Both the position numbers and the translations under genes were made by a program. Of a stretch of 64,000 nucleotides of DNA, positions 11,511 through 22,020 are shown piece after piece; position 1 is the first letter of the stretch; each line of letters opens with the position of its first letter. The notes under the pieces are model-generated. The model had not been told where the DNA came from, searched no databases, and saw only the letters and a program-made list of their open reading frames with translations. The stretch lies in contig JAJFZO010000344.1 of assembly GCA_021397835.1 (NCBI GenBank), positions 4,712,001 through 4,776,000 of the forward strand, written 5' to 3'. This stretch comes from Moringa oleifera (taxonomy: Eukaryota > Streptophyta > Magnoliopsida > Brassicales > Moringaceae).

Positions 11511-12172
11511 TATTTATTAAGTTATTAATCAAAAATATTTTTGATTCAAAAATTTTTAAAAAATAATTTTTAAAAAATAATTTTAAAATACATCAATTTA
11601 GTGCAGCTACACTGCTGCATCAAATTACAGAATTGAATTTGCCGTCTCGTTGGAGATAGCCTTAAAAATCTTCGCTGTTTTGCTGTTTGCTGTTTTGTCG
11701 TCTTCATTAGACATAGCCTTAAAAATCTTTTTGTGCCTTCATTGAGGATGACGTCAGTATTTGCCTTTTTAAAAGTTTTCAAAATCGAACCCAATTAAAA
11801 CATGTATATTTCAACTCGTTTGAAGCTCTTTTCAAAAAATCGATTTTAATATTGGAGAGTTGATTTTAAATTTGTATATAATTTAATTAAAAAATATATT
11901 TAAATTTATTAAAAAATTAATTTTAATATTCATTTCAAATTATAATTATTGATATATTATTTGAATTTACTTAATTTTATTTATTATATTTATATTTTTT
12001 ATAAAATTAATAAAATAATTTTTAGTAAATAAAAAATTAAAAGGTAAACATTATTTAAAACCCTAACTTTTATACTATCTCTTCAAACAGACATTAAGTT
12101 TCAAAATGTATCCAAACTAACTTCAACTTTTTAATTTTGTTCAAATTGAACCCTAATTACAAACGCCGTTTA
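11511..12172 (+). repeat. Tandem duplication, unit B (662 bp)
   Basis: Second, nearly identical copy of 10795-11510, lacking one 54-base internal repeat. It ends at the CGCCGTTTAA that also ends unit A. Since it contains the right end of MITE copy 1 without the left end, the MITE was in place before the duplication. Confidence 0.85.
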
Positions 12173-12830
12173 AATTAATTTTTTTCATGAAGGCATAATC
12201 GTCCGTTAAATGCTTCATTCTCTTCCTTTCATCAAAGAAAACACAGAGCCTTGTTGCTCAAAGAGAAAGAAGAGAAAGATAAAAGAAAAAAGAAAAAGAA
12301 AGTTATAAATTGATCGAAATTTTCTTATTGAAAAATCGAGTATTAATGATATATATACTAATTGAAGCTGAATTTGTCAATGAAGAGTGAAGGTTCGTCC
12401 AAAGACTCATCTTATCAAACCTTCAAATTTGTCATTGTGGTATTAGGGCAAAATTACATGCCTCATGGACAATAAGAAATCCAAAAAGAAAGATTTTGAG
12501 GTTGTAGGAAGAACATCGTATGCAATCAAACCTTCAAATTTTTTGATAGCGAGTGACGAATTAAGAGAAAAAAAACGAGATTTAGATTTCTGAAATGAGA
12601 AGAGACCAAAATAGGGAGAACGCTATTGTTTATCTCTACATATTCTACTGATGTAATTTCTTTTTTGCCTTTCAAAAAATCTATTTTTTACAAACGTCAT
12701 TTAATTGATTTAGACGAAATGTTTAATTTGAACAAAATTAAAAAATCGAAGTTAATTTGAATACATTTTAAAACTTAGTATCTGTTTAAAGCGATAATGT
12801 AAAGGTCAAAGTTTTAAATAATATTTACTC
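12043..12830. repeat. Inverted repeat with about 130-bp arms
   Basis: The left arm (12043-12172, also the end of duplication unit B) is matched in reverse complement by 12690-12830. Shared words include GTAAACATTATTTAAAA, CTTCAAACAGACATTAAG (with mismatches) and TTTTTAATTTTGTTCAAATT. The central 515 bases (12173-12689) are less AT-rich, with purine-rich AAGAAAGAAGAG stretches and two ATCAAACCTTCAAATTT words (about 12415 and 12527). It may be a terminal-inverted-repeat transposon without coding capacity. No target-site duplication was identified. Confidence 0.5.
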
Positions 12831-13200
12831 AAAATTAAAATTTAATAACAAAATTTTAAATTTTAAATAAAAAATTTAATATACTAATAATTTTATAAAT
12901 AAATTCGAGTGATAATGTAAACAAATTCAAATAACAAATACTCAAAAATTAAAATTAAAATTCAATTTGAATACACTTAAATTCAATTAACTCTTATTAA
13001 AGTTTGGTCGGATCGAATACTCAAACAAATCTGATTTGTTACCATCCTTAACCTTGATCAGTGGAGATGAAAGCATAATCCAAACATAGTAGGATATTGA
13101 AAGAAGGTTATCTGGATGAATTCATGCAAACAATAGTCTAGCTGAATGCATGTGCTTCCTCATTGTCCTAAGATATGCAATGCTTAGAAACACCAGGACT
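12831..13200. other. Intergenic DNA before RIQ1-like gene
   Basis: AT-rich up to about 13040, then mixed composition forming the 3' flank of the reverse-strand RIQ1-like gene. I see no gene or further structure. Confidence 0.5.
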
Positions 13201-13233
13201 CAGAGCATTGTACAGAAACTTGGTCAAACAGAT

Positions 13234-14353
13234 TCACTTTGATTTCTGCAAGTTAGATACAAAACTTGATGCAGCAAAAGCTGCAGATCCACCAAGAACG
13301 CTAAGCAGAGCCACTGCAATCTGCAATGCCACCTGCCAGGGGTAATCCTCAGGCACAAGGTAAACACAAGAAGGACCCAGAAGCAGTAAACCCAAGCTGA
13401 GGCTTGAGAGAGCCCCCGGGGTTCCTAGGTCTGTTGCAGCTGATAGAACACCCAATTCTTCTGCCTTTGAGAGGAGACCCAGTTTCTCTATGGTTGATAG
13501 GGAGAGGCCGAATTTCTCTGCAGCAGACAACAAACCAGCTTTCTCAGCTTTGGTTAGTAGTTTCAGTTGCTCTACTCTTGTTAGTAGCTTCACTGGGGAA
13601 CCTGTTGTCAAAGGGCTGCTCCTTGGTCCTGGCTCACCAAGAGGGAATACTGCTGAGTTCTGCATTATTATGTTCTAAACAAGTTATAAGAGAAGTTCAT
13701 AACAAGGCTTTTCTGCAAAATCACATCAAAACTTATCCTCTGAGGTCAGATAACATTAAAGGAGCTTTCTCATCAAATTCACTGTTAATCCAGACTGGTG
13801 TCAGTAATGGAAGCATTTATTTCAAAAAAAATTAGACTAATCTATTGAATAGAAGTTCTCTCTATTTAACTCAAAAGCCTAGATTAGTCTAATTTTTTTG
13901 AATAGCTCTCTCTAGTAACAAGAAACATTTCACATTACAACGCACTTACTTTCTTTTAATTATTTAATAAAATCATCATGATCATCTTGCCCATAATTTA
14001 TAATCATTATTCTGTTGGGGAAAGCTAAAGAACATCCACACCTCTAGGGCATACACAGTTTTCACCAATCGTGACCATGAGAGCAAGCCATAATTTTCGG
14101 TCCAAATCAAAGAAAAACTATAAACACTATGAATCATCAAGAAAAGGTAACTCATCCTGCAATATAAATCTGTAATAGAAGAGGCACTGACCCTTTTGGA
14201 GCCGACAGTTTTGGCTGCAGACGGCAAAGGTTTCTGAGTAGCCATGGATTTGATGGAGAAAGTAGCAGAATCTTCTGCTCTCGCTTTGACTCTCCTAGGA
14301 GAAGAAGAGATGAAGAGGACTCCTCTACTGCTACAAATTGATGTGGCCTCCAT
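13234..14353 (-). CDS. RIQ1: RIQ-type DUF1118 thylakoid protein
   Basis: Two exons on the reverse strand, 14353-14192 and 13659-13234, join to 195 residues. The first exon encodes a Ser/Arg/Lys-rich, acid-poor leader typical of a chloroplast transit peptide. The second encodes repeated short helices built on the theme [11 protein letters not shown] / [13 protein letters not shown], then two hydrophobic segments ([19 protein letters not shown] and [20 protein letters not shown]). This matches the plant DUF1118 family that includes RIQ1 and RIQ2, grana proteins that affect LHCII organisation and non-photochemical quenching. An alternative acceptor 15 bases upstream (exon start 13674) would add NIIMQ in frame. 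Placement beside TOM5 matches Arabidopsis At5g08050/At5g08040 from memory, which favours RIQ1 over RIQ2. The paralogue choice is inferred. Confidence 0.85.
13821..13902. repeat. Near-perfect hairpin in RIQ1 intron
   Basis: Arms at 13821-13843 and 13881-13902 are reverse complements over about 22 bases, apart from one extra A in the left arm, with a 37-base spacer. The arms share the AAATTAGACTAATCT core. It lies inside the intron of the RIQ1-like gene and could be a small foldback element or a structured intronic RNA. Confidence 0.75.
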
Positions 14354-14399
14354 ATTCTCTACTTCAGAGCTCCGCCTTCAAATGGAAGAGAAGGTTTGG

Positions 14400-15440
14400 G
14401 TTTGCTAGAGAGGTTCCTAAATGAATGATGGACAGTGAAGATTATGAATTGCCTCTAGTGGTTGCGGTGTCTACTTGTAACTGTATGGTTGGCTGCCCTT
14501 ACCCACATTTGCTCTATATTAGCCTTTTCTTATTTTTATATTTTAACTTGAATTTAGAATTATAAATTCTAATAAAATTTATTCATAGTTTAAATTTTAT
14601 TTAATACATTTAAATATTATTTTAAAATATTTTTATAAATTATATATTATCTAAAGAATATTTTTTGCATGGCATATTGTTTCGAACTTGAGTCATTTAT
14701 AATTATAATATTTTAAATTTTATTCAAAATAAAATTTATTTTAAAGTTTAAAATTTATTTTCTTTTTTCAATAAATATTGATTTTAAAAATATTTTTAGA
14801 CAAATTTAAATCTATAATTTGAATCAAATTATGCTTTATCTATATTTAAATTAGAGATTTTTTAAAACCAATTTTGATTTGAATCCTCATAAAATATTTA
14901 AATTATCATAAAAATCTTTTTCATACTGAAAATATTTTCAAAAAAATTATATTATAAAAAATAGCTTATTAGTAACAAATTATTTAATTTAAGAAATAAA
15001 ATTAAATTAAAGTGTAAATTTTATATGAATAATTTTTTAAACATTTCAATCATTAATTTTTATATTTATTTTCATTAAATTTTAATTTGTAATTATTTGG
15101 AGATATTTTAAAAATTATAATTTGATTGAATATAAAGTAAAACTTAAAGTATAAATAATTTTAAAATTTAAATTTATTATTTTAAATTAATTTTTTATGA
15201 TGTTAACATTATTATTATCAAATTTTGTCTTATAATGATGTTTCTTATTCTGATGTCTCATGCAAATATTATTTGTTGTAAAAATTTTCATAATTTTAAG
15301 ATTTAAATAAATATCAAAAAATAAGCTGTAAATGTTATTAAGTGATTTTTTTTATATGTTTGAAATTTATGAGGAAATGAATTTATTTTTGTGATTATTC
15401 CTTGTACACCCCGGTTGACTGGGAACACGTGTTGGTCTCA
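14400..15440. other. Shared AT-rich region between RIQ1 and TOM5
   Basis: The two genes are divergent, so this interval of about 1 kb must hold both promoters. The middle (14520-15400) is strongly AT-rich with no open frame. The edge near TOM5 (about 15400-15440) is less AT-rich and contains CACGTG (about 15427-15432), a G-box core. Part of the AT-rich DNA resembles the dispersed repeat seen elsewhere in the window. Confidence 0.5.
15427..15432. promoter_or_regulatory. G-box core upstream of TOM5
   Basis: A palindromic CACGTG inside GAACACGTGTTGG, roughly 160 bases before the TOM5 start codon. Such sites bind bZIP and bHLH factors. Function here is inferred from position only. Confidence 0.4.
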
Positions 15441-15541
15441 AAAGGTTATTTATGTAATTGTACAGAACGGACAATCTCTTAAGCGTACTTTCTTCACTCA
15501 GGAAACGGCAAAAACCTCCTCCTATGCTCATTCTGAAAGCT

Positions 15542-15551
15542 AAAACCCTAA
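15542..15551 (+). promoter_or_regulatory. Telo-box in TOM5 leader
   Basis: AAAACCCTAAC occurs about 45 bases before the start codon. The AAACCCTAA telo-box is common near the transcription start of plant genes for translation and mitochondrial biogenesis, which fits TOM5. Confidence 0.5.
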
Positions 15552-15592
15552 CTTCGATAATTAGAGCTGCGTTCGTTCACCTAAGAGTATCA

Positions 15593-17292
15593 ATGGCGGA
15601 TACAGTCGTTTCAATTGAAAAACTCAAAGCTTTGTGGCACTCTCAGGTTCACGATGAGGAGAAGTGGGCCCTCAACATGGTCTGTTTTTGCTCCTTTTAT
15701 TTTTTTAAGCTCTCAATTTCGTTTGAGAATAATTATCTACTCGTCAATTTTTGTTTTTATGCTGTTCTTCAGGATACGTTAGGTTTTTAGTTGTGATGAA
15801 ATTTCCATTTTCTTCTTCTTCTTCTTCATTTTTTTTTGGGGGCCGGGGGGGGGGGGGGGGGGGGGGGGACTGGTTTAATGGTAGCTTAGGGTTCCACTGA
15901 GGAATTTAAATATGTTATATCTGGTTAGATTCCGATTTGATGATCATATGCATTTCTAATTAATTTGATCTGTTCTCGTGCTGTGGTTATGATGTTGAGG
16001 TTGACCAGAAAAAGTAGTGAAAGGAATGAAATAATTTTTGGTGATCTAGTTCATTGTACAATATAGCTCGTCTGAGGTCAAATTTTATTTTCTTGGAGGG
16101 AATTTATCTCAATCATTTTTGACTAACATTGTTGCTAATGATGTATTGAATCTAGAGGATTTCTTGTTATTTGGAAATAAAAAACTAAAAAAGTAAAAGA
16201 GACCTGTTAATTGGCTATTGCATTTGGTTAGTCCATAGTTCTGTTGATTGACCCTGGTGTCATATGAATGATAGATTTTTCTTGTCAATTTTATTTATTT
16301 ATTGCCATTGCCATTTCCATTGATATCTCTTCTCAGAAGATAATTGGAAGATGTAGAAGAGATATCATGTCCAAGCAGTCTAGTTAGATGTTCAAACAAT
16401 TTTCCATGTTGTCACTTCCTGGGTTCCCCATGTTGGAAGCCCGGGTTTGAATCTCTCTGGTTCCACCTGCTCTGCATGGGGATTTATCCTCCCTTAAAGA
16501 ATTTCCTAGGAAACCAAAAAAAAAAAAAAAAACAGAGGTGCTTAGTTTGTTCCTCCAAACCTCTTTTTTAAAGAAAAAAAAATGTCATGCTTGTTTGAGG
16601 AAGCATTGTTTCTAAAGAGTTTTCCAGTAACTGTGCTTGTCAGCGGTCAAAGTTTGATGGAGCCTAGGGATGGTTGTATAGATTAATATTGTTACTTCAG
16701 CAACGATGCAAACTGAAGCCAAGAAAATTTTTTTCTACTGTTTGATACAAACAAGAATCTTGCTAAAGAATTTGTATGGACTATCCAGAAATGAATATTC
16801 CTACATCTGGCATTGGGCCCTTGTGATCTCTGGGACTTTTAGCAGGTAGGTTGATGTCTGGTTGTATTAAGGTTGAGGGGGTGGGCTGCAACTTCTGGTA
16901 GTGAACTTAATTATTGCCATTCAGGAAGGGGGGCGGTGTTAAGCTACTGATGCTTAGAAACCATGATGGGCAATGAGAAATCTTGATGGTTTAGATATCA
17001 GTTCTTTGACATGTATTATCGATTTTTAAGTTACTGATGCTTTATTGCAAGATCATGCTTGTGCGGGGAATTATGAGTATCTTTTGTGAAGTTATTGATG
17101 TTGTAGATGGTTTTTAGGCCCGTAAGATCACCGAAATATGACCTGTTGTTAAGCACTTCTTTTATGTTAATGGCAAGAGTTTTCACATTTCCTATCTTTA
17201 ATTCTTCTTGGTAGAAATTGCTGCGTGCTGCTGGGCTGTTTGCAGGATCGATTTTTCTAATGCGGAGCTATGGTGATCTCATGGCAATTTGA
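15593..17292 (+). CDS. TOM5: TOM5, mitochondrial import receptor small subunit
   Basis: Exons 15593-15679 and 17215-17292 join to 54 residues, the length I recall for plant TOM5. Exon 1 gives a hydrophilic cytosolic part with SIEKLKALWHSQVHDEEKW. Exon 2 gives KLLRAAGLFAGSIFLMRSYG, a single C-terminal membrane span. TOM5 is a tail-anchored subunit of the TOM translocase in the mitochondrial outer membrane. The frame stays open 135 bases upstream to another ATG at 15458, with a further in-frame ATG at 15524. I chose 15593 because family length and the conserved start support it, so the upstream part is taken as 5' leader. The 1.5-kb intron carries a poly(G) run and a SINE-like insertion. Confidence 0.9.
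15845..15868 (+). repeat. Poly(G) run of 24 in TOM5 intron
   Basis: An uninterrupted run of 24 G, preceded by GGGGGCCGG-like sequence. Its recorded length is uncertain because homopolymers are prone to sequencing and assembly errors. It has G-quadruplex potential on the sense strand of the intron. Confidence 0.9.
16395..16533 (+). mobile_element. SINE-like remnant in TOM5 intron
   Basis: Contains a B-box-like GGGTTTGAATCTC (about 16443-16455) in a GC-rich segment and ends in a poly(A) tail of 18 (about 16516-16533). No confident A box or target-site duplication was found, so it may be a 5'-truncated SINE. It shows the same general structure as the element at 6499-6735 without being clearly the same family. 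Confidence 0.4.
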
Positions 17293-20166
17293 GAATGGAC
17301 GAAGAGCTGCTGCTCTGAGCTTATACCTGATATCAACTATAAATCTGTAGTTCTTGCTTCCAAGCAAGGTTATGCATCTCTTCATCATTGGATCAACTTG
17401 AGGATTTATTTACCATATTGCTTCTTGTTTTACTGTCATCATCAGTCATGTCAAGAAGTAGAGTAGTGGCTTTTTAGTAGTGTCCTGCCAAAACTGTTTT
17501 TGAATTCAATGAAAATGATTCTGAGATTGAAGCGAACTGGAAATGCAGCTCATTACTTTAGTACACATAGTTGTTCACCCCTTTCTTATTTAAAAAAATG
17601 GGTCCACAAATTTATCTAAATAAGTTCCTTTCAAGTTCTGATTGGATTGGCCATTGATTACTCTAATTGAATGGTTTGGTATTTGAACATGTCAAGATTC
17701 AAATCATCAAAATCTTCAACAAATGATGTAAAGACAACTGTGATCCTAATTAACATAGTGAAAGAGCCAAAGTTTCATGGTACTTTCACAATTTTGATGA
17801 CTCCATATCCTCTATGCCAAAGTTTCATGTTACTTTCACAATTTTGACTCCATATCCTATATTTCAGCAAGCCAATATGCATTAAAATGAAATGTGGAAC
17901 CTACCAGTTAAGAGGATCAATTGTAAGGTTAGGTTATAGACATATTGATAAAAGATTTTGTAAAATAGATTTAAAAGGAGATGAGAAATGGATTAAAGTG
18001 TATGGCATCTGATTTAGAAGAAGACATCAGGTCAGTATCTGCCAACCAAATCAAGTTAGTACTTGTCTAAAATAGATTTGACAGTTGGATTTAAAAAAAA
18101 ATCATATATTGATAAAAAGTTTAAAATTTTAAATCAATTTAAACTCATTATTTTTAAAATATAATTTAAAATTTATTGATAGTATTTATAAACTTAATTT
18201 TATATATATTTGACTTTGAAATTGATACAACCATATTTGTTTCATCTACTAGATTTATTTGCTTTTTTTGGTCTATATTTTTCACTACTTGATTTGCTTT
18301 ATTTGTTTTATTGAAATTTACTACTTTCTTCAGTTAATATATGATCTTATTACTAGTGTTTGTTCTTTCTTATTCTTCATTCAACCGTAATATTTTTTTT
18401 TTTTTTTGAGAAAAGTTGGATAATATTTCAATAATTTTACTTGTCGTTTCAATGTTTATTATGTTCTAATAAGATATTTACTTTCATTAGCTGATTGATT
18501 TTTAAGGTTGATTTTTTTAAAAAAAAAAGTCTATGTCTATTTAATTTACATTTTTAAAGTATTTTACATTACTTAATTTAAAAACATCTTTGATTTGATT
18601 GATCCACTATAGTTCAATTTAATAAAATAATGTTATTCATAATGAAAACATGTGCATTGCATAGGTTAAAAAGCTGGTTTTATTAGTTTGCAAGACTTCC
18701 TAGTTCATTTTGTTGTGCTTGGTTAATTTTATTTATTATTGTTATATTAGTAAATATTAAAAAATTAAATTTTACTCAAATTTTAATTTTAATTTTTCTA
18801 ATTGTGAGATTTAAAATTTCAATTTATTTTAATATTTAAATTTTAGTTCAAAAGATTATTAAAAAAATTAATAGTATTTTCGTTGTTGAAATATTTCAAA
18901 AAATGAGTTAAATAAATTTGCATTATATTTTAAGTCCATTTTTTAAATTTGAATAATTTTAAATTCATGAATTAATTTTTTATATATTTTTAAAAATTTT
19001 GGCTTTATAATATTTTTAAAAAAAATCTATGGTAAAAAAGTTTTGAAATTTTTTATAATGGTAATTTAAACATTTTTCCATAAAATTTTAAGCAAAATTT
19101 ATTATAAAAAATCAGATCTTAATTTTTAAATTTTTTTAGAAAATTAAATTAATTAAATTTAAATTTAAATGTATAATTAAAATAATTAATTCATTTAAGT
19201 TAATTTTTTGATAAATAAATAGATTAATTAATTATAATAGTATATTATTATATATAATCATTCAGTTTTCAAAAAAAAATAATAAAATCATCAAGTTTCC
19301 TTAAGAAGTTTGGTAGGAATAAGCCAAGGTTTTTATTTGACAACTCGGAAAAAAGAAATGAAAATGCCTTAATTAAACTTCCTGGTATTGTCACCATTAT
19401 AATGTCAGCGGAACATAGCATCATCTAATCTAAATTTTATAGACTAAATTGAGGAAATTTGTATTTATGATCTTGTACTGGTAGGGACAATTAGTATTAA
19501 TTAGTTATATACCTCAATAGGTTATTTTATTATATCAAATATATATTGAGAAGTATATAATAATTAAAAAATAGTATTTAAAAATTTAAAAAATATATAT
19601 TTAAACAGATCTTGATTTATTAATTTAAAATAAATTAAATATTATTATAAATTTTAAAATTTGAAAATATTTAAATTGATAATTTTATATTTTAAATTTT
19701 GATTTAAAATTTTTTATGAATATAAAAAATAATTAAGTGATTATTATAAAAAATTTTAATTTTTTTTAGAACTAAAAATATTAAAAAATAAAAAAATCAT
19801 AATGCATAACTTATGAGTCAAAAATTATTTAAAATTGGAAGATTGACTTGAAATGGAATACAAAATTTATTTAAATTATTTTGAGTACTTTAATGATGAA
19901 ATATGGTAAATTTTTTTTTAATAGTTTGAATTAAGATTCAATTTGACTATTTTTTATTAATTAGAGTAAGTTTGAAAACGTTTGAAATTGACAGTAAAAA
20001 TTAGTCAGAGATATTCTTCATATTCTTAAATAAAATTTAGTTATAATAATATTATTAATAAATTATTTAAAATTACAATTTAAAAATAAATTAAAAATTT
20101 TAAAAAAACCTTAATATTCATACGTTAATCAAAGATAAATCATCAATAAAAAATAAGTATCAGATC
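17293..20166. other. TOM5 3' flank and AT-rich intergenic DNA
   Basis: The first 250 bases are probably TOM5 3' UTR. A short direct repeat of GCCAAAGTTTCATG...TACTTTCACAATTTTGA occurs at about 17768 and 17817. From about 18080 the sequence is extremely AT-rich, and 18780-19200 carries the dispersed AT-rich repeat described separately. No gene is visible on either strand. Confidence 0.5.
18780..19200 (+). repeat. Dispersed AT-rich repeat, copy
   Basis: Shares a fixed order of words with other intergenic blocks (about 22950-23620, 49020-49480, 51720-52140 and 61740-62630): a TTATTGTTGAAATATTTC-like word, then AAATAAATTT with CATTATATTTTAAGT, then a word close to TAATGGTAATTTAAA, then an AAAATTTATTATA-like word. 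Constant order argues for a repeat family and against chance AT-richness. No coding capacity is visible. Confidence 0.4.
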
Positions 20167-20169
20167 TTA

Positions 20170-20861
20170 GGTCATCTCCAACCCTATACACCAAATTTAA
20201 CATCAAATTGGTGTTAAAAAAAATATTTTCAGAATATTCTAACACCAAATTTTTTTCATCTTCAATTCATTTGCATTAAATTAGTGTTATAATATTATTT
20301 TAATAATATAAATAATAATTATTAATAAAAATATTTATAAATATTAATTAATTTATTTAAAATAATAGTAATTTCAGTTTATGTTGTAATCGTTAATGTG
20401 TTATTATGTTTATTGTACTATTTTATTAATTGAAAAAAATTTATTTTTATCATATTCATGCAAAAATTTAAATTATATCATAAATTATAAATTACTATAA
20501 ATTTTTATAGATTTTTTAAATAATAATTTTAATATTATATGTAATAATATTATTAATTAAATAAATTATTATTAATAATTTAAATAAAAATAAAATTATA
20601 TATAAATATTGATCTTATTTTAAAAATCTTGATGAGATATTCTTAATAGTATAATTTTCTCCTAATAATATCGTATATTTATTAAGTTATTGATTAAAAA
20701 TATATTTGATTCAAAAACTTTAAAAAATAATTTTTTTAAAAAAATTTAAGGTTATATTTGGTGTAGCTACAGTACTGCATCAAATTTGTTGGTGTAGCTG
20801 AATCAAATTGTAGAACGCAATTTAGCGTCGTATCATTTTTTCGTCTTCGTTGAAAATGACC
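20170..20861. mobile_element. Harbinger/Tourist-like MITE, copy 2
   Basis: A complete 692-bp element. Terminal inverted repeats are GGTCATCTCCAAC at the left and the reverse complement of GGTCATTTTCAAC at the right, flanked by TTA on both sides (20167-20169 and 20862-20864), the preferred PIF/Harbinger target. The body is colinear with copy 1 at 10189-11089. It encodes no transposase, so it would depend on an element elsewhere. Subterminal TGGTGTAGCT words near the right end are candidates for transposase binding. Confidence 0.75.
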
Positions 20862-20864
20862 TTA

Positions 20865-21360
20865 GTGATAGAATACAAATTATCTCACTTAAAAATTTTT
20901 ATTTTAATGAAAAAAGATAAAATGAGAAATGGATTAATAAAAAATCAAAATAAAAAGTAAATATACGTATAGTACCTTTTGGATGCAAAGAATTTTTACA
21001 ATTTGGGATTAAAGTTTTTTTTTTCAACTTGATTACTAATTGCAATGAATACTTCGACTTTAAGATATTTTTTATAAATAAAAAAACTTAAAATTAATAA
21101 TAAAATAATATTTGTTTATATTAATATTTGATAAAAAAATAAGATGAAAGTCTCATAAAAACTGAATATTGAGCTGCGGTAACAAATAAATTCTCATATT
21201 TCAAAAATAACAATGCAAATTCTAATATTATTGGATTAGTCAAGATAACTTATTATTAACAAATTATTAATAGTGTTAATCGTTAATTGAAGGTAAAATT
21301 GGGTTTTCGTAATTTATTTAGTAACAAAAAATGATGCAATGCCAAAAAGTTAAAAAATTC
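20865..21360. other. AT-rich intergenic DNA
   Basis: No open frame, repeat match or motif of note was found here. Confidence 0.5.
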
Positions 21361-21361
21361 T

Positions 21362-22020
21362 CTACTTAATTCTTTCTTGCTTTAATGGTTTCTTCTTCTT
21401 CCCTGATCTTTTTTTGGGCTCAAACTTTTCGGTTGGTTTGCTTGTAAACAAAGATAGATCCGCCACCAATGCTTGACTAAGATCAATTACGACATTTCGT
21501 TGGTGCTCACCAAGCTTGCTATAGATTTCAATGATCAGTTCCTCTAGCTCAAGTATGCCTTGAGAAAACAGATAACAAAATCCTCTAAAAGTCCGTTCCT
21601 TAAGCAATCTGATGCCCACCAAGTGACTTCAATTTCACACAGACAAAAAAACTTTAGCTCTTTTTAGCGTTTACGTTTTTGGGTTTTCACTATTTTTTTC
21701 TCAAGCAAAATGGGCAATGGAACAAAACCAAAAACTTCATTGGCAAGCGACTGATCAAAGAAGCTATTAACCACTGCCAGAGCCATTACCCTCGAGGCTC
21801 TTCGACATCGTATCCAAGACAATGAAGCGAAATCATAGCCAAAATATAAGTAAGTCGATCAAATCCATATGAAAGTTGCTAAGCAAGCCAACCAGATCAA
21901 GTTATTGACTGAGGGGATCGCCTAATGGAACCTATGGCAGAGTCGTAAGAGAAGGATCTGCATAAGTTTTGTATCACCAAATAGTCGAAGGCGTTCTCCA
22001 TGGGGATCATTGTAAGTATC
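21362..22020 (-). pseudogene. Unidentified low-AT block, possible gene relic
   Basis: Composition here is less AT-rich than on either side and resembles coding DNA. The reverse strand of 21362-21622 has an 86-codon open frame without an ATG, containing a hydrophobic/acidic stretch (GILELEELIIEIYSKLGEH) and ending in a Lys-rich tail (KKRSGKKKKPLKQ). Upstream on the reverse strand, 21660-22020 holds short coding-like pieces in shifting frames, including FDQSLANEVFGFVPLPIL. I do not recognise the family. A decayed gene or retroelement fragment is the likeliest reading, but non-coding DNA is possible. Confidence 0.3.

Noticed and set aside
10909..11794. Two reverse-strand short ORFs sharing the peptide start MGSILKTFKKANTD
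   Set aside because: They lie in the two units of the tandem duplication, so the similarity only reflects duplicated DNA. Most of each lies in MITE end sequence and there is no family signature.
11390..12065. AACCCTAAC words as interstitial telomere repeat
   Set aside because: Only single copies occur in each duplicated unit. There is no tandem TTTAGGG array.
16425..16500. Possible tRNA gene because of the B-box word GGGTTTGAATC
   Set aside because: No cloverleaf could be drawn, there is no convincing A box or anticodon stem, and a poly(A) tail follows, which fits a SINE better.
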